Origin: an uncultured Collinsella sp.
GTDB lineage: Bacteria; Actinomycetota; Coriobacteriia; Coriobacteriales; Coriobacteriaceae
NCBI GenBank assembly: GCA_900555515.1
Contig: USLO01000101.1
Location: 1 to 6,422, forward strand
Reading direction: 5' to 3'
DNA length: 6,422 nt
Position 1 is the first letter of the stretch. Every line of letters starts with the position of its first letter. This document shows, piece after piece, positions 1 to 5,253 of the stretch. The notes beneath the pieces are model-generated. The model was not told where the DNA came from and made no database searches. It worked only from the letters and a program-made list of their open reading frames with translations. Position numbers and translations under genes: made by a program.

Positions 1-139
1 TGTTGAATCGCGTTCAGGTCCGGGCATCTGAATGTGCGGTTCTTCACTGTTCATGTTTATTTGAACACATTCGAACACCGACTGCAACCATTATTTGTTT
101 ATCTTTGTTCTTTTTTGAACAAATACCGTTTACGGATGA
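1..139. promoter_or_regulatory. AT-rich control region with GAACA motif array
   Basis: No credible gene lies here. The stretch is clearly richer in A and T than the coding DNA around it. It holds an inverted pair TGTTCA (48-53) / TGAACA (62-67), two direct GAACA copies exactly 10 bp apart (63-67 and 73-77), and a perfect inverted repeat TTTGTTC (104-110) / GAACAAA (117-123) around six T. A very similar GAACA pair with the same 10-bp step lies upstream of lacF (2016 and 2026). DeoR-family sugar regulators often bind GTTC/GAAC-type repeats, so I infer an operator region for a gene beyond the left edge, probably running leftward. No convincing -35/-10 pair could be assigned. Confidence 0.5.
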
Positions 140-183
140 TTGTTGATCGTTTGGGCCCGGCGCAGACGTAGCGACCACGTGAT

Positions 184-226
184 CAACAAACAAAAGGGCG
201 GCCGAGAACGTGTCTCGGCCGCCCTT
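184..226 (-). terminator. Intrinsic terminator of the frameshifted membrane-protein gene
   Basis: A perfect 14-bp inverted repeat, AAGGGCGGCCGAGA (194-207) and its complement (213-226), encloses a 5-nt loop. Read on the minus strand the stem is followed by TTTTGTTTGTTG, a T-rich run. It sits 35 bp past the stop codon of the leftward gene ending at 261. An overlapping smaller hairpin, CCGCC (219-223) / GGCGG (228-232), could compete with it. Confidence 0.85.
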
Positions 227-260
227 CGGCGGTATTCCCCGGTATATACAGCTGTTTTAG

Positions 261-1282
261 CTACTCAGACTGCCCGCTCTTCTTGGCATGTTTGGACGGA
301 GCGCTCAAGAAACGGCCCGTCAGATAGTTCGCGGGACCGGAGATATCGATCCCCAGCAAGGTGTGTCCTAGCCATAGGAACGCCACAAGCACCAGTAGAG
401 GAATCACACACGAGGTCACGATCATCACGATGACGCCTTCGATGAGGTCGGTCACCTGCTGCACGATCTCGTCGGTCATCTGCTTGGCACCACTGGTTAC
501 CGACGTGACCAGGCTCGAGGCCCCGTCAGTCAACTGCTCGAGCACGTTTTTGGACTCCGTGGCCTCGGATTTTTTCTTGTTCGATGTTGAGCTGGCCTTG
601 GCTGACTTGTCCGTGGTGTTGGCAGCGTCCGCTGCCTTTTGCTCAGCTTGCTCAATACTTACGCGATACGTTTCGTCGACCTTCTGCGACACCCATACGC
701 TTGCAGGCACCAACGCCATGCCGATCACGGCAACCACCAGCACGCGCGTAGCCACGCGGCGCAGGACGGCACTCGTGCTCCAGCGCCCATGAACGCCAAG
801 CGACACCGCAAAGAGCACCAACGCAAACGGGATTAAGATGCCCAAGCCAACCGACCACAAAATGGTCAGCAGGTATTTCTCGAGGTAGAGCACGGCAAGC
901 ACGATGCCCAAGTTGCCCGAAAGCTGCGCGAGCTGCTCGGCAACCGGCGTTCCCGTATCACCCGGCAGCGCGGTAATGCCCGCAGACAGCGCCACGCACG
1001 AGGCCGTGAGCGCCAGTACGTTACCTTTCTTTTGATCGATGACCTCGATGGTGGAGTCCCAAGTTTTGTATCGGCGAAATGCGGACGAGCTACAAAGCCC
1101 GACAGCAGCGCCAGCACCACGAGCGCAACGATGATACCGATCTGCAGCTTTTTGTTTGCGCACACGACATCGGACAGGCTGGGCTGCAGCTCTGTTACCG
1201 TCGTGTGCTCGGTTATCTGGACAGGACGCCCATGAGCCATCTCGCGCGCGTCTCTTTTTTGTATTGACCCGTTACCCGGCAT
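261..1282 (-). pseudogene. Multi-pass membrane protein of unknown function, frameshifted
   Basis: Two overlapping minus-strand frames join into one protein of about 340 residues. The first part starts at ATG 1282, 6 nt after a strong AGGAGGT, and runs to Lys73 near 1064. The rest continues in the -1 frame from about 1064 to the TAG at 261. The joined protein has a polar N-terminus (1-46) and a membrane segment (about 47-65). It then has a conserved-looking block with IDQKKGNVLALTAS and ALPGDTGTP (about 82-113), two or three more membrane segments (about 120-163 and 177-196), a charged Lys/Ala/Ser-rich stretch (about 200-250), and a last membrane segment (about 283-310). The junction lies at a run of four A (minus strand); five A would restore ACA AAA ACT TGG. 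I do not recognise a function. It may be a real pseudogene or a sequencing error; the alternative start at 1163 gives a non-hydrophobic N-terminus and has no ribosome binding site. Confidence 0.75.
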
Positions 1283-1288
1283 TTGGAT

Positions 1289-1295
1289 ACCTCCT
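1289..1295 (-). promoter_or_regulatory. Strong Shine-Dalgarno fixing the start at 1282
   Basis: On the minus strand AGGAGGT stands 6 nt before the ATG at 1280-1282. This is the best ribosome binding site in the window. It shows that translation starts in the frame that later breaks, which supports the frameshift call. Confidence 0.85.
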
Positions 1296-1320
1296 CAGTC
1301 CGGCGTTTAATGCGAAAGGA

Positions 1321-1326
1321 AGTATA
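1321..1326 (-). promoter_or_regulatory. Candidate -10 box for the frameshifted gene
   Basis: TATACT on the minus strand matches TATAAT at five of six bases and would give a leader of about 30 nt before the ATG at 1282. No good -35 hexamer lies 16-18 bp upstream, so this is a weak or activator-dependent call. The same TATACTT heptamer occurs before the repressor gene. Confidence 0.4.
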
Positions 1327-1369
1327 CCCACCGAGCAAAAATCGAACGGCACGACGAACGGAGCGCACC

Positions 1370-1416
1370 AAGACTGTCCCCAATGACTAGTCGTTTAAGA
1401 ACGTCCCCAATGACTA
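1370..1416. repeat. Tandem 20-nt intergenic repeat, two copies
   Basis: The unit AAGA-NN-GTCCCCAATGACTA occurs at 1370-1389 and again at 1397-1416, a 27-bp step, identical except for the two N positions. An 8-bp palindrome GACTAGTC (1385-1392) overlaps the end of the first copy. It lies between the lacF terminator and the promoter of the leftward membrane-protein gene. GTCCCC-bearing intergenic repeats resemble REP-type elements spread by REP-associated transposases; that link is inference, since no transposase is present here. Confidence 0.6.
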
Positions 1417-1446
1417 TCTCGGGATGAGTTGCGGGGAGGAGGACAG

Positions 1447-1481
1447 AAAAAAGCCCTGCCGCGGGTAGCGGCAGGGCTTTT
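1447..1481 (-). terminator. Intrinsic terminator of lacF
   Basis: A perfect 14-bp stem, AAAAGCCCTGCCGC (1449-1462) with its complement (1468-1481), has a 5-nt loop. On the minus strand it runs into six T (1452-1447), 28 nt past the lacF stop. The plus strand also has four T, so weak two-way termination is possible. Confidence 0.92.
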
Positions 1482-1508
1482 GGAAAGGGGCTTGGTTGTG
1501 AGGGCTCG

Positions 1509-1847
1509 TTAGGCGAGCTTGGCCTCGAGCTCGGCGATGCGCTTGTAGGCATCGATGGTAAAGCGGGTCTGCTTCTCCAGGATCATAGTGGTCATGAGGG
1601 TGTCCTGAGCGTGAGCCATGATGAAGGTCATCTCCATCTCGCCACCGCCGGCCTCCTGCGAAAGCAGCTTGGTCTGCGTGTCGTGGGCACCGATGAGTGC
1701 ATCGCTGGCATCCTTGTGCAGCTGCTCGGCCTTCTCAAAGTCACCCTCGCGAGCAGCATCGAGCGCTGCAAGCAGATCGGTCTGGGCGTCACCTGCATAT
1801 GCGACAATCTCGAATCCAACCATCGAGATTTCTTCTTTGGTTGCCAT
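1509..1847 (-). CDS. lacF: PTS lactose-specific EIIA component (LacF)
   Basis: This small cytoplasmic protein of 112 residues belongs to the PTS IIA lactose/cellobiose family (usually 100-115 residues, an all-helical trimer). It takes a phosphate from HPr and passes it to the EIIB domain of LacE. The active-site motif is visible as MAHAQDTLMTTM, with phospho-acceptor His79. Asp82 corresponds to the aspartate that binds the metal on the trimer axis. The start is fixed by AAAGGAA (1854-1860) 6 nt before the ATG. A terminator follows closely, so it is the last or only gene of its transcript. It lies downstream of the repressor gene on the same strand after a 214-bp gap, and is opposite in direction to lacE. 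In many relatives the residue after Asp82 is His; here it is Thr83. A cellobiose or chitobiose EIIA is the main alternative, but the nearby lacE and lacG favour lactose. Confidence 0.92.
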   Translation of the reverse strand: MATKEEISMVGFEIVAYAGDAQTDLLAALDAAREGDFEKAEQLHKDASDALIGAHDTQTKLLSQEAGGGEMEMTFIMAHAQDTLMTTMILEKQTRFTIDAYKRIAELEAKLA

Positions 1848-2061
1848 ATTGCGTTCCTTTCACATATGAACCAATGGAGAGCATCGCGTCCGGGCATACG
1901 CGCTGCGTTGTGTATGACAGAAACAATAACATTCAAACAAAAAAGAACAGCGCAAAACGTAATTTCGAGCTATGAACGGTCACTTTTCGCCCGTGAACGG
2001 TTTTTAAACCAATCTGAACAATATCGAACACAATTAGCGGCAACCCAAACAGACCCGCGCC
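1848..2061 (-). promoter_or_regulatory. lacF upstream control region with phased GAAC motifs
   Basis: This non-coding stretch between the repressor stop and lacF holds GAACGG at 1974 and 1995 and GAACA at 2016 and 2026. The steps are 21, 21 and 10 bp, so all four fall on nearly the same helix face. A further GAACA lies at 1945, next to a T-run on the minus strand (TGTTCTTTTTTG) that also occurs at 106-117. I infer operators for a regulator of lacF, possibly DeoR-type and not encoded here. No strong terminator follows the repressor gene, so some lacF message could also come from read-through. I found no convincing -35/-10 pair. Confidence 0.55.
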
Positions 2062-3066
2062 CTAGCGTACATCGCGCACCGTATCGCCCTCGACGAGCAC
2101 GCCCGGAAACAGCATGTGCTCCACACCGGGTTCAACGCCCTCGGCGCCGGCAATCTTGTCGACCGCCCACATGCCGACGCGCTTGTTATCAAAGCGCACC
2201 GTAGTCAGGCGACAATCGGGCACGATGTCGCCCAGACTGTCATCAACACCCACCACGCTCACATCCTCGGGCACGTGCTTTCCGCGCGACTCGAGCCCGC
2301 GAATGCAGCCATATGCCATGGCATCGTTGGAGGCATAGATGGCAGTACAGGTCGGATCATCCGCCAGAGCCTGGCCTGCGGCATATCCGCTCTGTGCCGT
2401 CCAGTCGCCGCGCACGAGCTGCGGGGGCTCAATGCCATGCGCGCGCAATGTCTCGCGCCAGCCTTCCTCGCGCCGCATGCCCGAAAGCGAGCGCTCGGGA
2501 CATGAGATAAAGTGCACAGTCTTGTGCCCCCGCCCCAGCAAGTACTCGACAACTTGACGCGAGCAATCGAACTGGTCGTTATCGACCGTTGAACAGAGCG
2601 GGTGCTCCAGCATGGTAACGAGCACCGTCTGCATACCGGGCAGCGGCTCAAAAGTGCCAAAGTCTGCCGGCATGCGGTTCATGATCACGACCATGCCATC
2701 CACCGGTAGCGCGCTCATGCGTGACGATGCGCTCTCGAGGGTATACGGATGCCCGTCTACTTTAGTGAGGGTGATGGCATAGCCATGTTTGTCGGCCGCT
2801 GCGGCAAAGCCCTCCATACGGTCGAGATTGCCGGTGCCGGTAATGTTGAACATGGCGACGCCGACGGTCTTAAACTTACCGCGGCGCAGCGATCGACCGG
2901 CAAAATTGGGGCGATACCCCAGCTCGCGCATGGCGGCACGCACGCGTTCCTTGGTCTCGGGGCGCACGCTGGGCGAATCGTGCACCGTACGCGAGACCGT
3001 CTGCTCCGAGACGCCCGCGAGGCGCGCTACGTCTTTGACGGATACCGATTTTTTAACAGCGGCCAT
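2062..3066 (-). CDS. LacI-family repressor, probable lactose operon regulator
   Basis: This 334-residue protein has a LacI-type DNA-binding head (about 8-56) with helix-turn-helix VKDVARLAGVSEQTVSRTV. Recognition positions are Glu21, Gln22 and Arg26 (Tyr17, Gln18 and Arg22 in E. coli LacI). The hinge helix has Leu60, the residue that in this family inserts into a central CpG step. The periplasmic-binding-protein-like core (about 66-330) keeps GDWTAQSGY with Trp222, matching E. coli LacI Trp220 that packs on galactosides. It also has Asn247 (SNDAMAYG), Asp275 (VGVDDS) and an arginine pair at 198-199 near the sugar-contacting Arg197. It ends before the region where E. coli LacI carries its tetramer helix, so a dimer is expected. 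The start at 3066 has a modest AGAAAG 8 nt upstream. It is divergent from lacE, and three palindromes fitting such a protein lie in between. The ligand is inferred to be a galactoside or its phosphate. Confidence 0.9.
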   Translation of the reverse strand: MAAVKKSVSVKDVARLAGVSEQTVSRTVHDSPSVRPETKERVRAAMRELGYRPNFAGRSLRRGKFKTVGVAMFNITGTGNLDRMEGFAAAADKHGYAITLTKVDGHPYTLESASSRMSALPVDGMVVIMNRMPADFGTFEPLPGMQTVLVTMLEHPLCSTVDNDQFDCSRQVVEYLLGRGHKTVHFISCPERSLSGMRREEGWRETLRAHGIEPPQLVRGDWTAQSGYAAGQALADDPTCTAIYASNDAMAYGCIRGLESRGKHVPEDVSVVGVDDSLGDIVPDCRLTTVRFDNKRVGMWAVDKIAGAEGVEPGVEHMLFPGVLVEGDTVRDVR

Positions 3067-3079
3067 AGGTCGATCTTTC

Positions 3080-3097
3080 TATGTCAACGATGCCATT
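3080..3097. promoter_or_regulatory. LacI-type operator O3, in the repressor leader
   Basis: TATGTCAAC | GATGCCATT is an imperfect palindrome (6 of 9 pairs) centred on CpG. Its right half matches the right half of O1 (3234-3242) at 8 of 9 bases and its left half matches O1 at 7 of 9. It lies between the repressor's likely -10 box and its ATG (13 bp upstream of the start), so binding would block self-expression. Confidence 0.55.
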
Positions 3098-3132
3098 GGT
3101 GGCACCTTGCGCAGTCATTTTTAACGCCTTCA

Positions 3133-3138
3133 AGTATA
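3133..3138 (-). promoter_or_regulatory. Candidate -10 box for the repressor gene
   Basis: TATACT on the minus strand would place transcription start about 60 nt before the ATG at 3066. The heptamer TATACTT is the same as before the frameshifted gene. The -35 is unclear. Confidence 0.35.
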
Positions 3139-3224
3139 TCCAACGCCTCCCCCACCATACGCTCACCACCCAAAACCTACCGTTCACCGACATTTTTGCT
3201 TCCCCGAACGGCTTTTGTCGATCA

Positions 3225-3242
3225 AATGTTAACGTTGCCATT
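3225..3242. promoter_or_regulatory. LacI-type operator O1
   Basis: AATGTTAAC | GTTGCCATT is a palindrome with 7 of 9 pairs and a central CpG. The half-site AATGGCAAC (minus strand) is identical to the left half of O2. It lies mid-way in the divergent region, 120 bp centre-to-centre from O2 and 145 bp from O3. Confidence 0.65.
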
Positions 3243-3270
3243 GTGCAAACACAGAGCCACCGGGCGGCTC

Positions 3271-3286
3271 AAACGTTTACGCGTAA
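3271..3286. promoter_or_regulatory. Overlapping palindromes AAACGTTT and TTACGCGTAA
   Basis: Two short perfect palindromes share bases: AAACGTTT (3271-3278) and TTACGCGTAA (3277-3286). A CpG-centred AAACGTTT core resembles binding sites of other LacI/CcpA-type regulators. This may be a site for a second regulator or chance; palindromes this short are weak evidence. Confidence 0.3.
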
Positions 3287-3331
3287 GGAATCGACGGTTC
3301 GCAGGCACAGGAACCACCGGTTCGTTTCTTT

Positions 3332-3346
3332 TTTTGTGTCACAAAA
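3332..3346. promoter_or_regulatory. Perfect inverted repeat TTTTGTG-T-CACAAAA
   Basis: A 7-bp perfect inverted repeat around one base lies just upstream of the lacE promoter and shares 5 bp with operator O2. It is unlike the O1/O2 half-site, so it may serve another regulator. No matching regulator gene is in the window. Confidence 0.4.
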
Positions 3347-3365
3347 TGGCAACGTCAACATTTTG
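3342..3365. promoter_or_regulatory. LacI-type operator O2, on the lacE promoter
   Basis: CAAAATGGCAAC | GTCAACATTTTG is a CpG-centred palindrome with 9 of 12 pairs. The left half repeats the AATGGCAAC of O1. Its right end covers the first bases of the candidate -35 hexamer of lacE, as expected for a repressor site. Confidence 0.65.
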
Positions 3366-3390
3366 GCAACCGAATGTCAAAAGCTACCAT
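3363..3390 (+). promoter_or_regulatory. Candidate lacEG promoter
   Basis: TTGGCA (3363-3368, five of six to TTGACA) is followed after 16 bp by TACCAT (3385-3390, four of six to TATAAT). Transcription would start near 3397, giving a leader of about 27 nt before lacE. O2 overlaps the -35. A weaker inverted repeat, TTTTGGCAACC | GAATGTCAAAA (3361-3382), overlays the promoter. Confidence 0.45.
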
Positions 3391-3412
3391 CGTTGCTAAC
3401 CCACCGACTCTT

Positions 3413-3417
3413 AGGAG
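3413..3417 (+). promoter_or_regulatory. Ribosome binding site of lacE
   Basis: AGGAG stands 6 nt before the ATG at 3424 and selects that start. Confidence 0.8.
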
Positions 3418-3423
3418 CTTTGC

Positions 3424-5187
3424 ATGGAGCAACTCATCGCCATCATCGAAAAGGGCCAGCCCTTTTTCAACGCGATCGCCCGCAACAAGTACCTCAAGGC
3501 GATCCGCGACGGCTTTATCTCCGTCATCCCCATCATCATCTTCTCGTCCATCTTCTGCCTGGTAGCCTCGGTCCCCAACATCTGGGGTTTCTACTGGCCC
3601 GATGACATCAACAACGCCCTGTGGAAGTGCTACAACTACTCCATGGGCATCCTGGCCATCGCCTGCGCCGCCACCACGGCCAAGCACTTCGCCGACGCTC
3701 AGAACCGCGATCTGCCCAAGAACAACCAGATCAACTTCATCTCGTGCATGTGCGCGGCCATCATCGGCTTCTTGCTCCTTTCGAGCGACACCATCGCCAC
3801 GGACGCTGCCAGCGGTTTCAACACCACCTACCTTGGTTCCAAGGGCCTGCTGACCGCTTTCATCGCTGCGTTTGTGACTGGCATCATCTACAAGTTCTTC
3901 ATTAAGCGCAACATCACCGTCAAGATGCCCGAGCAGGTTCCGCCCAACATCTCGCAGACCTTTAAGGACATCATCCCCTTCTCCGTCTGCATCACCGTTT
4001 TTTGGGTTTTTGACATCGTCTTCCGCGCTGCTTTTGGCTTCTGCTTTGCCCAGGGTGTCATCCAGGTGTTCCAGCCCCTGTTCACCGCTGCCGATGGCTA
4101 CATCGGCCTCGCTGTGATCTACGGCGCCATGAGCCTGTTCTGGTTCGTGGGCGTCCACGGCCCCTCAATCGTCGAGCCCGCCATCGCCGCCGCCCTCGTT
4201 GCCAACATGACCGACAACCTGGCTGCGTTCCAGGCTGGTCAGCACGCTTCTGCTGTCCTGACCCAGGGTGCCCAGTACTTCGTCGTCTGCATGGGCGGCA
4301 CCGGCGCCACGCTCGTCCTGGTCTTTATGTTCTGCTTCCTAGCCAAGTCCCAGGAGATGCGCGCCGTCGGTAAGGCCGCCATCGTCCCCGTCTGCTTTGC
4401 CGTCAACGAGCCGCTGCTGTTCGCCGCGCCCATCGTGCTCAACCCCGTCTTCTTTGTCCCGTTTGTCTTTGCCCCGATCGCCAACATCTGGATCCTCAAG
4501 ATCTTTATCGACTTCTTGGGCATGAACGGCTTTATGTACACCCTGCCCTGGACCGTCCCCGGCCCCATCGGCACCATCATGGGCCTGGGCTTCCAGCCGC
4601 TCGCCTTTGTGATGCTCGCCCTTATCCTGGTCGTCGACTTCGTTCTGTACTATCCGTTCTTCCGCGCCTATGACGCCCAGAAGTGCGCCGAGGAGGCCGA
4701 GATTTCCCAGGAGGAGCTCGCTGCCAAGAACGCCGAGAAGGCCGCCAAGCTCAACGACGCCTTCCAGGGCAAGGCCGATGCCAAGAGCGTTGCCGCCGGC
4801 GCCGCCGCCGAGGCCGTAAAGGCCGACGTCGCTCCCGCCGCCACCGAGGCAACGACCGCCAGCGACCTCAACGGCAAGCGCGTGCTCGTGCTCTGCCAGG
4901 GCGGCGGAACCTCGGGCCTGCTCGCCAACGCGCTGGCCAAGGCCGCCAAGGAGCGCGGCATCAATCTTGAGACCGCTGCCGAGGCATATGGCAACCACGT
5001 CGACATGCTCCCCGACTTTGACCTGGTCGTCCTGGCCCCGCAGGCCGCCAGCTACCTGGCCGACCTGCAGAAAGACTGCGAGCGCGTGGGCAACAAGTGC
5101 GTCGCCTGCCGCGGTAAGCAGTACATCGAGCTCTCCCAGAACGGCGACAAGTCTCTCGCCTTCGTGAGTGAACAGCTTTCGAAGTAA
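3424..5187 (+). CDS. lacE: PTS lactose-specific EIICB component (LacE)
   Basis: This inner-membrane lactose permease (587 residues; LacE proteins are usually near 570) imports lactose while phosphorylating it. The EIIC domain (about 1-415) has many hydrophobic segments and family motifs: FVGVHGPSIVEPAI with His245, VNEPLLFAAPIVLNP with Glu329, and PWTVPGPIG (375-383). The EIIB domain (about 484-587) begins with KRVLVLCQGGGTSGLL; Cys491 is the phospho-cysteine that receives phosphate from LacF. The linker between them (about 417-483) is long, charged and alanine-rich, which accounts for the extra length. C and B domains fused in one chain are typical of the lactose type, whereas cellobiose/chitobiose EIIB is usually separate. 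It is first in a rightward operon with lacG, under O1/O2 and a promoter near 3363-3390, and starts 6 nt after AGGAG. The codons are strongly C-ended, like lacG. Confidence 0.95.
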   Translation: MEQLIAIIEKGQPFFNAIARNKYLKAIRDGFISVIPIIIFSSIFCLVASVPNIWGFYWPDDINNALWKCYNYSMGILAIACAATTAKHFADAQNRDLPKNNQINFISCMCAAIIGFLLLSSDTIATDAASGFNTTYLGSKGLLTAFIAAFVTGIIYKFFIKRNITVKMPEQVPPNISQTFKDIIPFSVCITVFWVFDIVFRAAFGFCFAQGVIQVFQPLFTAADGYIGLAVIYGAMSLFWFVGVHGPSIVEPAIAAALVANMTDNLAAFQAGQHASAVLTQGAQYFVVCMGGTGATLVLVFMFCFLAKSQEMRAVGKAAIVPVCFAVNEPLLFAAPIVLNPVFFVPFVFAPIANIWILKIFIDFLGMNGFMYTLPWTVPGPIGTIMGLGFQPLAFVMLALILVVDFVLYYPFFRAYDAQKCAEEAEISQEELAAKNAEKAAKLNDAFQGKADAKSVAAGAAAEAVKADVAPAATEATTASDLNGKRVLVLCQGGGTSGLLANALAKAAKERGINLETAAEAYGNHVDMLPDFDLVVLAPQAASYLADLQKDCERVGNKCVACRGKQYIELSQNGDKSLAFVSEQLSK

Positions 5188-5196
5188 GTAACGCTC

Positions 5197-5230
5197 AGGG
5201 CCAGCCGACCATCCACAGCCGGCTGGCCCT
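5197..5230 (+). promoter_or_regulatory. Intercistronic hairpin between lacE and lacG
   Basis: A perfect 11-bp inverted repeat, AGGGCCAGCCG (5197-5207) and CGGCTGGCCCT (5220-5230), has a 12-nt loop. It starts 10 nt after the lacE stop. Only two T follow, so it is not a normal terminator. It is more likely a message-stabilising or processing hairpin, or a partial attenuator lowering lacG relative to lacE. Confidence 0.6.
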
Positions 5231-5253
5231 TCGATTTAGACGATTGGATCATC

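Noticed and set aside
140..433. 97-codon plus-strand frame at the left
   Set aside because: Arg/Ser-rich, runs through the terminator and into the 3' end of the membrane-protein gene, with no recognisable ribosome binding site or homology.
1839..1847. ATGGCAACC at the lacF start resembles the LacI operator half-site
   Set aside because: It is the lacF start codon and first residues (Met-Ala-Thr) and has no matching second half, so it does not form a palindrome.
1999..2010. GGTTT-TT-AAACC palindrome as a terminator of the repressor gene
   Set aside because: The stem is only 5 bp with a 2-nt loop and AT-rich; it is too weak and fits better as part of the DNA motif array.
3355..4158. Long open frame on the minus strand opposite lacE (267 codons), with another at 4339-4998
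   Set aside because: They are antisense to a clear lacE, have odd Asp/Gly/Val-rich composition and no ribosome binding site seen. They arise from GC-rich codon bias.
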